Assembly: GCF_009755605.1 (NCBI RefSeq) | Contig: NZ_WPNZ01000018.1 | Coordinates: 124,001-188,000 of the forward strand | From: Streptomyces typhae | Lineage (GTDB): Bacteria; Actinomycetota; Actinomycetes; Streptomycetales; Streptomycetaceae | Length of the DNA: 64,000 nt | Reading direction: 5' to 3' | Shown: in pieces, positions 1 through 32,397 of the stretch | Layout of the letters: every line of letters begins with the position of its first letter | Position numbering within the stretch: position 1 is the stretch's first letter | Translations under genes and position numbers: made by a program | Notes under the pieces: generated by a model | Database searches by the model: none | Seen by the model: the letters and a program-made list of their open reading frames with translations, nothing else | What the model was told of the DNA's origin: nothing

Positions 1-24199
<24,199 letters not shown>

Positions 24200-24248
24200 G
24201 CGAATCTCCTCGGCGTGGTGGCACGGCGGCAGGCGGGCGCGCGACAGA

Positions 24249-24273
24249 GCGACCGGCCCGCTGTGCCGGTCGC
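24249..24273 (-). other. Intercistronic hairpin between oxidase and NRPS1
   Basis: A perfect 9-bp inverted repeat, GCGACCGGC with GCCGGTCGC and a 7-nt loop, lies in the 132-bp gap between the oxidase stop and the NRPS1 start. No T-run follows on the minus strand, so it is more likely an mRNA-stability or attenuation element than a full terminator. Role inferred only. Confidence 0.5.
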
Positions 24274-24331
24274 GGTGGCGCCCGCGACCGGGGCCGCAGG
24301 GGGGTGGGAGTTGGGGAGGTGGCGCGGTGCG

Positions 24332-26347
24332 CTAGTGCGCTCCGTGGCCGCCGTTCGGGCCGTGCGGAGCGAGGTCCATGACGGCCTTCGGCTGAACGAC
24401 GAAGGGCCGCATCATCATCATGTCTTCGTGCTCGTAGATGTGGCAGTGGTGCATGAAGCGCCCCGCGGGTCCTTCGAACCGGGCGGCGACGGTGACGAGT
24501 TCGGCGGGTGCCAGGCTGATGACGTCCTTGCGGCCGCGTTCCGCCGCGGTGAGCTCGCCCGCCTTGATCCGCTTGAGCGGTTTGCCGGTGCCCGCGCCGT
24601 AGCCGCCGCCGTCCTTCTCGAAGAACGTGAAGCCGCTGACGTCGTACAGGTCGCGGCTGAGCCCCTGGAAGGCGACCGCGTGCAGGTGCATGGGATGCGG
24701 GTAGGCGCCCGCGGACTTCTCCAGGCTGAGGAAGCTCCAGCGTTCGGTGGCGCCCGCGGCGACGGTGAACCGCACCGGGTCCTCGAAGGTGGCCGCGACG
24801 CGCTTGAACGTACGGACGGTGCCGCCCGCGTCCTCGATCTGGACGATGCCGTCGATGGGCATCTCGCCCTCGGGCGCGGCGACCTCCTCCATCTCCCAGA
24901 GTTCGGGGTCCTTGGGGTAGACGGGCGTGACGACCACCAGGCGTTCGGGGGCGCCTGCGGGCAGGGGGACGGGGGTGAAGGACGGCGAGGGCCGCTCGGG
25001 CGGTACGAAGCCGCCGTGGTCGGCCCTGGACGCGACCCGGAACTGCATCAGGTCGGCGCGGGCGCCCGGTTCGGGGTGGGCGTTGACGAGCCGGAGCCTC
25101 TGCCCGCGCACGCGGGAGAAGTCGACGAGCAGGTCGGCGCGTTCGCCCGGGGTGAGCGGCACGCCCGCCGTGACCGGATCCGGCTTCGGCAGCAGCCCCG
25201 AGTCGGTGCCGATGACCACGAACGCCTCGGGCGGCAGTTCCCTGCCGTCCTCGTCGAGGATCTTCAGGAGGTAGGGCCGGTTGTTGGCGGCGTTCAGGGC
25301 GCGGAAGCGGTACCAGCCCGCGGCGACGTCCAGGTACGGCCAGATCACACCGTTGACCATGCTGAACGGGCCGGTGAAGGGCCGTACCAGCTCATAGGGG
25401 TCGTCGGCGACGACGATGCCCTTGTACAGCAGGTCGCCGGTGAACTCGCCGCGGCTGTCGACGTCGAGGTTGCGGTCGAAGACGACCAGCGGGACCTCCC
25501 GCTCGCCGGCGGGCAGCCGCAGCCGCTCCTCCTCGTCGTCCCTGATGAGGTACGCGCCAGAGCCGAGGCCCGCCATCACGTTCAGGTGCGTGATGTGCAT
25601 GGCGTGGTCGTGGTACCAGAGTCCGGCCGCGGACTGCCGGTTGGGGTATTCGGAGAGCTGTGCGGCGCCGGGCAGCAGCGCGTTCTCCGCCCAGCCGTCG
25701 TTGCCGCCGCCGGTCACCGCGCCGTGCAGGTGGACCACCGTCCACGGCGGGAGCGCGGCGACGTCCTCGCGGGCCTTCGCGCCCTCGCGCCCTGGCCGGT
25801 CCCACATCAGGGGCAGGTCCGGGTCGTAGGCGAAGGGCACCCGGACCGCGGGGACCGGGAAGTCGCCCTTGAGGTCGTTCTCCCAGGCGATGCGGAGCCG
25901 ACGGCCGCGGCGGGCCTCGACGGTGGGGCCCACGTGGCTGCCCTCGTAGGTCCACAGGCGGGTGGGCGGAAGCTGCGCGTGCAGCTTGAGCCGTGCCTCC
26001 CGCATCGAGACCGTCAGGGCTCCCCCGCGCCCGCGCAGGACGCGGGGGACCGGGAGCGGGTCCCGGAACGGCTTCAGCTCCTTCGCCGCCCGCGTCGCGC
26101 GGGCGGCGGCGGGATCCGCGCGGTCGCCGCGTGCTCGGGCCTGCCGCACGGCTTCGGGCAGTTCCTCCAGCGGTGTGCCGAGGGCCGCGGTCATCAGGTC
26201 GGGACGCGGGGGCACGGCCGCTCGGGCCGTGCCCCCGCCGGTGAGGACGGCTCCGGCGCCGAGGGCGGCTCCGGTGGTGGCGACGCCCGCCCCCACGAGG
26301 AACCCGCGGCGCGCGAGCCGGTCGCCCAGTCGGTTCACAGGTCTCAT
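24332..26347 (-). CDS. Exported multicopper oxidase, phenoxazinone synthase/laccase-like
   Basis: Predicted 671-aa three-domain multicopper oxidase. The N-terminus has a Tat-type signal (LARRGFLVGAG, then a hydrophobic stretch and TARA), so it should act outside the membrane. Copper ligand motifs are present: HLHG and WYHDH in the N-terminal cupredoxin domain, and HPMHLH plus HHCHIYEHEDMMM near the C-terminus. The text around the first sites (DGWAENALLPG, SEYPNRQ, WYHDHAM) is like phenoxazinone synthase PhsA and bilirubin-oxidase/CotA-type enzymes, which oxidise o-aminophenols, phenols or catechols. The ATG at 26347 overlaps the mbtH stop (ATGA). Being the second gene of the iron-box operon, just before the NRPS, it may oxidise a catechol precursor, the finished siderophore, or Cu(I)/Fe(II). 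The substrate is unknown. Confidence 0.93.
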   Translation of the reverse strand: MRPVNRLGDRLARRGFLVGAGVATTGAALGAGAVLTGGGTARAAVPPRPDLMTAALGTPLEELPEAVRQARARGDRADPAAARATRAAKELKPFRDPLPVPRVLRGRGGALTVSMREARLKLHAQLPPTRLWTYEGSHVGPTVEARRGRRLRIAWENDLKGDFPVPAVRVPFAYDPDLPLMWDRPGREGAKAREDVAALPPWTVVHLHGAVTGGGNDGWAENALLPGAAQLSEYPNRQSAAGLWYHDHAMHITHLNVMAGLGSGAYLIRDDEEERLRLPAGEREVPLVVFDRNLDVDSRGEFTGDLLYKGIVVADDPYELVRPFTGPFSMVNGVIWPYLDVAAGWYRFRALNAANNRPYLLKILDEDGRELPPEAFVVIGTDSGLLPKPDPVTAGVPLTPGERADLLVDFSRVRGQRLRLVNAHPEPGARADLMQFRVASRADHGGFVPPERPSPSFTPVPLPAGAPERLVVVTPVYPKDPELWEMEEVAAPEGEMPIDGIVQIEDAGGTVRTFKRVAATFEDPVRFTVAAGATERWSFLSLEKSAGAYPHPMHLHAVAFQGLSRDLYDVSGFTFFEKDGGGYGAGTGKPLKRIKAGELTAAERGRKDVISLAPAELVTVAARFEGPAGRFMHHCHIYEHEDMMMMRPFVVQPKAVMDLAPHGPNGGHGAH

Positions 26348-26562
26348 GACGGGTCGGTCGCCATGCTTTCCACGAGGCTCTTGGGGCGCAGGTCTGTCCA
26401 GTTCCGCTCCACGTACTCCAGGCACGCCTGCCGGGTGTCCTCCGGGTGGACGGTGGTCCAGCCGGCGGGAACCGCGGCGAAGGAGGGCCACAGCGAGTGC
26501 TGGCCCTCGTCGTTGACCAGCACCAGGAAGGTGCCGTCCTCGTCATCGAACGGATTGCTCAC
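26344..26562 (-). CDS. MbtH-like NRPS adenylation chaperone
   Basis: A 72-aa protein with all hallmarks of the MbtH family: NPFDDEDG, NDEGQHSLWP, VPAGWT and the C-terminal LEYVERNWTDLRPKSL. Members bind the A-domain core of partner NRPSs and are needed for solubility or activity of many of them. GTG was chosen at 26562 because GAGGAGG lies at the right distance upstream and MbtH proteins normally begin close to NPFD. It is the first gene of the operon with the oxidase and both NRPS genes, and a 19-bp iron box sits about 17 bp upstream of the start, so expression should rise on iron starvation. Confidence 0.96.
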   Translation of the reverse strand: MSNPFDDEDGTFLVLVNDEGQHSLWPSFAAVPAGWTTVHPEDTRQACLEYVERNWTDLRPKSLVESMATDPS

Positions 26563-26578
26563 AAGATCCTCCTCGTTG

Positions 26579-26597
26579 TTAGGTAAGGCTAACCTTA
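26579..26597 (-). promoter_or_regulatory. Iron box (DmdR1/IdeR-type operator) of the mbtH-oxidase-NRPS operon
   Basis: TTAGGTAAGGCTAACCTTA is a near-perfect 19-bp palindrome differing at two positions from the classical IdeR/DmdR box TTAGGTTAGGCTAACCTAA. It lies immediately upstream of the mbtH ribosome-binding site, where a bound Fe(II)-repressor would block transcription or early elongation. Confidence 0.9.
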
Positions 26598-26684
26598 GTG
26601 ATCTGTGGGGAACAACCCCCAGCGGAAATCTCTTCAACTAAAGCCGCATCAACTGCGCCCGCGTCGCGACGACTTCACGCCAAG

Positions 26685-27851
26685 TCAGGCGCGTCCGGTC
26701 CCACGCCGTTTGAAGAGCACCCACGCCAGATACACGCCTCCGAGAACCGCCGTGGTGACACCCACGGGGAGCTGGTTGTTGCGCTGCGACTCGTCCACCA
26801 GGGTCAGCCAGCCGACCCGGTCGCCCACCCATGCGAGTGCGGTGAAGAACTGACCGGACACCAGATGCGCCGCTCCGAGCAGCGCGGCACCGACGGCACC
26901 GGCGGACAGCACGCTGACGCCCGGCGCACGGGTCAGCATGGCGGCGATCTGCGGCGCGGCAAGGGCCACGAACGGGATGGGTCCCGCGCTGGCCACCGCG
27001 ACCCCGCACAGACCGACGCCGAGCACGATCAGGGCGATCCTGGCGCGGTCCACCGGGACGCCGAGCCCGCTCGCCAGCTCGTCCCCCAGTTCGAGCATCC
27101 GCAGGAGCCGGCCGAGCAGCAGGGCGGCGGGCAGCAGCACGAGCAGCGCGAGCGCCATCATCCGTACCGAGCTCCAGCCGCGGCCGTTGAGGGTGCCGAC
27201 GAGCCAGACGTGAGCGCTCTGGGCGTTGTTGAGGTGGGAGCGGGTGAGCAGATAGGAGTTCACCGAGCCGAGCATCGCGGTCACCCCGAGACCGACGAGC
27301 ACGAGGCGCACGCCGTGCACACCGCCCCTGCTGGCGAGCAGGAACACCACGAACGCCGCCCCGAGCCCGCCGCACACCGCCCCGGTCGCCACGGCCCCCG
27401 CTCCGCTGCCCAGCGTCACGATGACCAGGATGGCGCCGGTCGCGGCGCCGCTGTTGAAGCCGATGACGTCCGGACTGGCCAGCGGATTGCGGGAGATGCT
27501 CTGGAAGACCGCGCCGCTGACGCCGAGCGCACCGCCCGCCAGGATCGCGAGCAGTGCCTGCGGGAGCCGCTCCTGGTTCACGAAGTGCACGGCGAGCCGG
27601 TCGCCCGTGCCGTAGAACAGCGCGCGGGCCACCTCCCCCGGCGCGATCGGATAGGCCCCGACACAGAGACTGACGAGGAGGGTCAGCGCCGCGCACAGCA
27701 GGGCGAGGGCGCACACCACGGTCGTCCGCCGGTGCAGCCGGAGGCTGAGCCGCCCGGACCACAGGCGCACCCGCCATCCGGCGGCGCCCACGGGGAGTTC
27801 CCGGGGCGGGGCCGTGGCGGCGGGGCCGGTGCGGGTGTCGGTGCCGGTCAC
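26685..27851 (-). CDS. FecCD-family ferric-siderophore ABC permease (second subunit)
   Basis: A 388-aa polytopic membrane protein with FecCD signatures: LPRA-type region (QERLPQALLAILAGGALGVSGAVFQ), NPLASPDVIGFNSGA, LGDELASGLG and AGPIPFVALAAPQIA. About nine to ten hydrophobic segments are visible. The GTG at 27851 overlaps the stop of the upstream permease gene (GTGA), so the pair probably forms a heterodimeric channel like FepD/FepG. No cognate binding protein or ATPase is in the window; these must be elsewhere. An apparent longer frame reaching 28,772 is only the overlap with the upstream gene in another frame. Confidence 0.95.
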   Translation of the reverse strand: MTGTDTRTGPAATAPPRELPVGAAGWRVRLWSGRLSLRLHRRTTVVCALALLCAALTLLVSLCVGAYPIAPGEVARALFYGTGDRLAVHFVNQERLPQALLAILAGGALGVSGAVFQSISRNPLASPDVIGFNSGAATGAILVIVTLGSGAGAVATGAVCGGLGAAFVVFLLASRGGVHGVRLVLVGLGVTAMLGSVNSYLLTRSHLNNAQSAHVWLVGTLNGRGWSSVRMMALALLVLLPAALLLGRLLRMLELGDELASGLGVPVDRARIALIVLGVGLCGVAVASAGPIPFVALAAPQIAAMLTRAPGVSVLSAGAVGAALLGAAHLVSGQFFTALAWVGDRVGWLTLVDESQRNNQLPVGVTTAVLGGVYLAWVLFKRRGTGRA

Positions 27852-28912
27852 AGCGAGACCTCCCGGCGGCGGCGCACCATCGCGATGAACACGGGACCGC
27901 CGACGAGCGCGGTCACGGCCCCCACCTCCAACTCCCCGTCGGGCAGGACCACACGGCCGATGATGTCCGAGAGGAGCAGCAGGATCGGCGCCATGAGCAT
28001 GGAGTACGGCAGCACCCACCGCAGGTCGGGCCCGGTGAACCAGCGTGCCACCAGCGGGACGACGAGCCCGACGAACCCGATGGGCCCGGCGGCCGCGGTC
28101 GCGGCGCCGCACAGCAGGGTCACCGCGACGACCGCGGCGAGCCGGGTCCTGGCGACCCGGGTCCCGAGGGCCTTGCCCAGTTCGTCGCCGAGGGCCAGGG
28201 CGTTGAGGGGCCGGGCGATGAGCAGGGCCACGGCGAGGCCCGCCGCCACGAACGGCAGCAGGTCCCACACCAGGCCGGAGCTGCGGCCCGCGAGGGAGCC
28301 GACCATCCAGAAGCGCATGTAGTCGTAGCTGGCCGCGTTGAAGACCGTGAGGCCGCCGATGAGGCCGCCGAGGCTCGCGCTCACCGCCGCGCCCGCCAGG
28401 GCGAGACGGACCGGGGTCGGCCCGGCGCGGCCCGAGGCGCCGAGCACATAGACGAGCACCGTGGCCACCGCGGCCCCCAGGAAGGCGAACCACACCAGGG
28501 AGGTGAAGCCGGAGAGGCCGACGACGCCGATGCCGAAGACGACCGCTGCGGACGCGCCCGCGTTCACCCCGAGCAGTCCGGGGTCGGCGAGCGGATTGCG
28601 GGTCGTCGCCTGCATGACCGCGCCCGCGACCCCGAGTCCCGCACCGACCATCAGGCCCACCAGGGTGCGGGGCAGGCGCAGTTCGCGTACGACGTCGGTG
28701 GTGTAGGAGCCGTCGTCGTGCCACAGCGCGGACCACACCTCGGCGAGGCTGGTGTCCTTGGCGCCGATCCACGTACTGAGGACGACGAGCAGCAGCAGGA
28801 CGCCGGCGAGGACGAGCAGTCCTGAGCCCCGCAGGACCTTGCGGGCGGTGCCGGCCTCCTCCTCCGTCCGGCCGGGCTTCGGGGCGGGGGCGAGCGCCGC
28901 GGTCCTGGTCAC
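27848..28912 (-). CDS. FecCD-family ferric-siderophore ABC permease (first subunit)
   Basis: A 354-aa FecCD permease with LRLPRTLVGLMVGAGLGVAG, NPLADPGLLGVNAGA, LGDELGKALG and AGPIGFVGLVVPLVAR. It forms a translationally coupled pair with the following gene and should move a ferric siderophore across the cytoplasmic membrane. The GTG at 28912 was preferred over one 33 bases upstream because AAGGGGTG lies in ribosome-binding position. An iron box lies 167 bp upstream, so it is likely co-regulated with the NRPS operon. Confidence 0.95.
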   Translation of the reverse strand: MTRTAALAPAPKPGRTEEEAGTARKVLRGSGLLVLAGVLLLLVVLSTWIGAKDTSLAEVWSALWHDDGSYTTDVVRELRLPRTLVGLMVGAGLGVAGAVMQATTRNPLADPGLLGVNAGASAAVVFGIGVVGLSGFTSLVWFAFLGAAVATVLVYVLGASGRAGPTPVRLALAGAAVSASLGGLIGGLTVFNAASYDYMRFWMVGSLAGRSSGLVWDLLPFVAAGLAVALLIARPLNALALGDELGKALGTRVARTRLAAVVAVTLLCGAATAAAGPIGFVGLVVPLVARWFTGPDLRWVLPYSMLMAPILLLLSDIIGRVVLPDGELEVGAVTALVGGPVFIAMVRRRREVSL

Positions 28913-29078
28913 CGGGCTGTCACCCCTTGCGTGCGCTGCCCCCACGCCAGGTCACCGAACACGACCACCCGCATCTTGCGACTCTCCCCAATCAGCCGTG
29001 TGCCGAGGGTGGGCGCACGCACCCAACCCACGGCTACCGAAGGGCAGTTGGCAGCACGGCACCCCCGCCCCCACATCG

Positions 29079-29097
29079 CAAGGTAAGCCTAACCTTA
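29079..29097 (-). promoter_or_regulatory. Iron box upstream of the FecCD permease pair
   Basis: On the minus strand TAAGGTTAGGCTTACCTTG, 15 of 19 positions matching the IdeR/DmdR consensus and itself a good inverted repeat (AAGGTAAGCCTAACCTT on +). It lies between the catalase terminator and the permease start. It is weaker than the box before mbtH, suggesting graded control by the same regulator. Confidence 0.85.
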
Positions 29098-29132
29098 TCT
29101 GCATCGAAGTGGATCAGGGGTGTGGTCGCGGC

Positions 29133-29172
29133 AAAAAAGTGGAGGGCGGGCCGTCCCAGGCCCGCCCTCCAC
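29133..29172 (-). terminator. Rho-independent terminator of the catalase gene
   Basis: A perfect 14-bp stem (GTGGAGGGCGGGCC with its complement) and 6-nt loop are followed on the minus strand by six T residues. It sits 54 bp after the catalase stop and insulates the iron-regulated permease operon from catalase transcription. Confidence 0.93.
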
Positions 29173-29225
29173 GTATCAGGGGCGGCACATGTGCCGCTTC
29201 CTCGGGCTGCCGCCCGGCCGCCGGC

Positions 29226-31496
29226 TCAGGCCGGCGGCGCGAACCGCTCCCACACCCGGTGCTCCCCCAGCAACCCGGTGACCTGGTCCAGGGTGTCGGA
29301 GGCGGCGCCGGTGACCACCACGCCCGGGTCGTCCGCGGGCACACCGGCGGCCGTGAGCGCGTCACCGGCGTCGGCCCAGCCGCCGATCGCCTTGCCGTGC
29401 CGGTAGGCCTCAGCGATCATCAGGAGCACCCGCGGGTCCACCACGCCCGTGGCGCCCGGCTCGCCCGCCTTGGCGTCCCTGGCCCCGTACGCGTCGTTGC
29501 CAGGACCCGGCGCGCCCGCGAGGAGGACGGCGTCGAACTCGACCGAGCGGGCGGTGGCGTAGGTCCGCTGGACGGTGATCGGGTCGCCGCCCTCATCGAG
29601 CTTGCCACCCGTGGGCGCCACCACGAGCGGCACCAGACCCGCCGCCGACAGGGCGTCACGGGCGGCCCGTACGCCGTCCAGGTCGCCCTGTCCGCCGGTG
29701 ACGACGGCGACCACGCGGCCGTCCGTCGGCCAGGTCCGGCCCAGCTGGGACAGCGCGGGGCTGGCCTCGGCGGACTCGATCGCCACCGTGGGTCCCGGCG
29801 CGGGCAGGCCGAGCCCCTCCGCGACGGGGCCGCACAGGTCCGGGTCGATGTTGGCCAGGACCTGAAGCCCCCGTTCCTTGATGGCCTGTTCGTAGCACTT
29901 GCCCAACTCGAAGGTGTAGGCGGCGACGATGTGCTCACGCTCCACCGCGCTCATGCTCCGCCAGAAGATCCGGGGCTGGCTGAAGTGGTCGTCGTACGAC
30001 GCGGCGGCCTCGCGCACCTTCTGCGACTCCGGCACCGTCACCGGCGTCTCGATGTAGGCGCCCGTGTCCGCGCCCGCGAGGAACGGGCAGCCCCCGTCGA
30101 GGGAGTTGGGGTGGTAGGGCGCGACGCCCGTGTGCACGGCCGTCTGGTGCATGCCGTCACGCAGCATGTCGTTGACGGGGGCGTGCGGGCGGTTGATCGG
30201 GATCTGGGCGAAGTTGGGGCCGCCGAGCCGGCTGATCTGGGTGTCCAGGTACGAGAAGAGCCTGCCCGCGAGGAGCGGGTCGTCGGTGACGTCGATGCCG
30301 GGGACGAGGTGGCCCGGGTGGAACGCGACCTGCTCGGTCTCGGCGAAGTAGTTGGTGGGATTGGCGTTCAGCGTCATCAGACCGATGGGCTGCACCGGCG
30401 CCAGCTCCTCCGGGACGATGTTCGTCGGGTCGAGCAGGTCGATGCCCTCGAAGGTCTGCTCGGGGGTGTCGGGGAACGTCTGGATGCCCAGCTCCCACTG
30501 CGGGTGGGCCCCCGCCTCGATGGCGTCCGCCAGGTCGCGCCGGTGGAAGTCGGGGTCGATGCCGTTGACGAGCTGCGCCTCCTCCCACACCAGCGAGTGG
30601 ACGCCCAGCTTCGGCTTCCAGTGGAACTTCACCAGGGTGGTGGCGCCCTCGGCGTTCACCAGCCGGAAGGTGTGGACGCCGAAGCCCTCCATCATGCGGT
30701 ACGAGCGGGGGATTCCCCGGTCGGACATGTTCCACAGGGTGTGGTGGGTGGCCTCGGTGTGCAGCGTGACGAAGTCCCAGAACGAGTCGTGGGCGCTCTG
30801 GGCCTGCGGGATCTCCCGGTCCGGGTGCGGCTTGCCCGCGTGGATGATGTCCGGGAACTTGATCGCGTCCTGGATGAAGAAGACCGGGATGTTGTTGCCG
30901 ACCAGGTCGAAGGTGCCCTCGCCGGTGTAGAACTTCGTCGCGAAGCCGCGGGTGTCGCGCACCGTGTCGGACGATCCGCGCGAACCGAGGACGGTGGAGA
31001 ACCGTACGAAGACCGGCGTCTCCACGTCCTTGCCGAGGAAGGCCGCCTTCGTCACGGAGGCCGCGGTGCCGTAGCCCTGGAACACTCCGTGCGCGGCGGC
31101 GCCCCGGGCGTGCACCACCCGCTCCGGGATCCGCTCGTGGTCGAAGTGGGTGATCTTCTCCCGCAGGTGGTGGTCCTGGAGCAGGACGGGTCCCCGCGGC
31201 CCGGCCTTCAGGGAGTGGTCCGTCTCGTACAGCCGGTTGCCCTGGGCGGTCGTCAGGCGTTCCCCGCTCTGTGCCCGGACGCCTTCGCCGGCTCCGGTGG
31301 GACGGCCCGTCGGGCTCACCGGCGCGGGGGCCCGCTGGTCGGGTTTGGGCGGCAGGGGCTGCCTGGGCTCCGTCGGTTCGTCGAAGGAGGGCGGCTCCGC
31401 TCCGGGCCGTCCGGGGATGTCGTGCGCCGGATTCCCTCCGGTCACGGCATCCGCGGCCTTCCGCGCCGCCTTCTCGATCGGGTTCTTCTCAGTCAT
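29226..31496 (-). CDS. katE: Large-subunit (clade 2, HPII/KatE-type) catalase with C-terminal DJ-1/PfpI-like domain
   Basis: A 756-aa haem catalase that dismutates hydrogen peroxide. The catalytic distal His is in VVHARGAAAHG, the Asn in LVGNNIPVFFIQD, and the proximal Tyr in GRLFSYLDTQ. From about residue 600 there is a flavodoxin-like/DJ-1 type domain (VVAVVTGGQGDLDGV, FDAVLLAGAPG), which defines the large-subunit class; length matches E. coli HPII (753 aa). ATG 31496 is preceded by GGGAAAG. A sigma-B-like promoter lies about 117 bp upstream and a strong terminator follows. In S. coelicolor the comparable catalase CatB is sigma-B dependent and osmoprotective (known from the literature); equivalence here is inferred. 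Confidence 0.97.
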   Translation of the reverse strand: MTEKNPIEKAARKAADAVTGGNPAHDIPGRPGAEPPSFDEPTEPRQPLPPKPDQRAPAPVSPTGRPTGAGEGVRAQSGERLTTAQGNRLYETDHSLKAGPRGPVLLQDHHLREKITHFDHERIPERVVHARGAAAHGVFQGYGTAASVTKAAFLGKDVETPVFVRFSTVLGSRGSSDTVRDTRGFATKFYTGEGTFDLVGNNIPVFFIQDAIKFPDIIHAGKPHPDREIPQAQSAHDSFWDFVTLHTEATHHTLWNMSDRGIPRSYRMMEGFGVHTFRLVNAEGATTLVKFHWKPKLGVHSLVWEEAQLVNGIDPDFHRRDLADAIEAGAHPQWELGIQTFPDTPEQTFEGIDLLDPTNIVPEELAPVQPIGLMTLNANPTNYFAETEQVAFHPGHLVPGIDVTDDPLLAGRLFSYLDTQISRLGGPNFAQIPINRPHAPVNDMLRDGMHQTAVHTGVAPYHPNSLDGGCPFLAGADTGAYIETPVTVPESQKVREAAASYDDHFSQPRIFWRSMSAVEREHIVAAYTFELGKCYEQAIKERGLQVLANIDPDLCGPVAEGLGLPAPGPTVAIESAEASPALSQLGRTWPTDGRVVAVVTGGQGDLDGVRAARDALSAAGLVPLVVAPTGGKLDEGGDPITVQRTYATARSVEFDAVLLAGAPGPGNDAYGARDAKAGEPGATGVVDPRVLLMIAEAYRHGKAIGGWADAGDALTAAGVPADDPGVVVTGAASDTLDQVTGLLGEHRVWERFAPPA

Positions 31497-31612
31497 CACT
31501 TTCCCAACGCTCAGTGTGGCGTGAGCCGCGGCCCACGCCGGCCTCCGGACTCCGGTGTCACGTCCCCTGCCGGCCGGCCGCGACGGCTGCCCGCTCGGCC
31601 TGCGTCGCATGG

Positions 31613-31636
31613 GTACCCGAACATCTGTCGGTAAAC
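31613..31636 (-). promoter_or_regulatory. Sigma-B/H-like stress promoter for the catalase
   Basis: On the minus strand GTTT, 14 bases, then GGGTAC, matching the Streptomyces stress-sigma consensus GNNT-N14-16-GGGTAY. It would start transcription about 110 nt upstream of the catalase ATG. The +35 to +10 geometry and the catalase target agree, but there is no experimental proof here. Confidence 0.65.
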
Positions 31637-31679
31637 CTGGGGGCCACCTGGTGGGAGTAGTCCCCGGCCCGCCCCCGCC

Positions 31680-31706
31680 GTCCCGCACCGGGTCGTGGTG
31701 CGGGAC
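31680..31706 (+). other. Ten-bp perfect hairpin in the catalase/DUF6479 divergent gap
   Basis: GTCCCGCACC and its complement flank a 7-nt loop. The 468-bp divergent region 31497-31964 otherwise holds the catalase promoter, a looser sigma-B-like element on the plus strand (GGGTAC at 31827-31832, GCCT 15 bases upstream) and the direct repeats at 31851-31891. No gene is seen in it. Confidence 0.5.
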
Positions 31707-31850
31707 CGCCCGTTTACCCGGACAGTGGAAGGGCACGCGTCCGGGGCCGCACCGCGGTCCGGTCGCCCTTGGTGAGCAGGAGGTCTCCACCGAATCTCGG
31801 GAAACCGGCCTTCACCACGCGGGTCGGGGTACCCGCGGCAAGGAATTCTC

Positions 31851-31891
31851 GCTGCTGGAATTTTCCATTCCCGCTGCTGGAACTTTCAATG
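31851..31891 (+). promoter_or_regulatory. Direct repeats with 22-bp period upstream of DUF6479 gene
   Basis: GCTGCTGGAATTTTCCATT at 31851 and GCTGCTGGAACTTTCAATG at 31873 are near copies spaced exactly two helical turns apart, in an otherwise unusually AT-rich stretch. This arrangement is typical of a protein-binding operator, but no regulator can be named. Confidence 0.45.
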
Positions 31892-31964
31892 AGAACTGGA
31901 TGGATGGGACCGGGAGGCGTAGATGACGGGCTATCTTTCGATCGGGGGCGGGTACAACCGCCAC

Positions 31965-32318
31965 ATGAAGACCATGGAACTCGCTGTTTCGGCCGGCGCG
32001 GAACTGCTTATGTGGATTGCCGGTCTCGTCGTGGTCGCGGTTCTTCTCGGCGCCTTTTTCTGGGGCCGCCGCGTGCAGTCACGGGAATCCCGGAAGCCGC
32101 TTCCGGAGGAGCAGCCGCACCTGCCCGAGGGCGGCCCTGTCAGAGAGGTACGGGAGTACCGCGACCCGGACGAAGTGCCGCAGGACGGAAATCGGCTCCT
32201 GCCCCATGAGCTGAAAGAGGGATACGGCAGTTCGAGTACGCACCCCAGCGCCTCGCAGGACCCGAACGACCACAAGAAGGGCCGCGGCAGCAGCTTCGGC
32301 GGCGGCGGTCTGGGATAG
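31965..32318 (+). CDS. Small single-pass membrane protein, DUF6479 family
   Basis: A 117-aa protein with one N-terminal membrane helix (AELLMWIAGLVVVAVLLGAFFWG), followed by a hydrophilic tail rich in Pro, Glu and Gly (RVQSRES, PEEQPHLPEGGPVREVREYRDPDEVP) and ending in a Gly run. The pattern matches the Streptomyces DUF6479 family, whose function is not known. ATG 31965 is preferred because the helix starts shortly after; an in-frame ATG at 31923 adds 14 unremarkable residues. Upstream lie a weak sigma-B-like element and 22-bp-spaced direct repeats, so it may be stress-induced like the divergent catalase. Confidence 0.8.
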   Translation: MKTMELAVSAGAELLMWIAGLVVVAVLLGAFFWGRRVQSRESRKPLPEEQPHLPEGGPVREVREYRDPDEVPQDGNRLLPHELKEGYGSSSTHPSASQDPNDHKKGRGSSFGGGGLG

Positions 32319-32397
32319 CGACCCGCGCCCCCGCAGGACGCTCGGACAGCGACCCGAGCCGCAGCAGGACGCCCACCCGGCAAAGGACGGTACTCCG

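Noticed and set aside
27852..28772. Upstream extension of the second FecCD gene
   Set aside because: It lies in another frame of the first FecCD gene; the GTG at 27851 with GTGA overlap gives a normal-length permease.
29226..31496. Catalase as part of the siderophore operon
   Set aside because: A strong terminator and its own stress-type promoter separate it from the iron-box genes, so adjacency is probably incidental.
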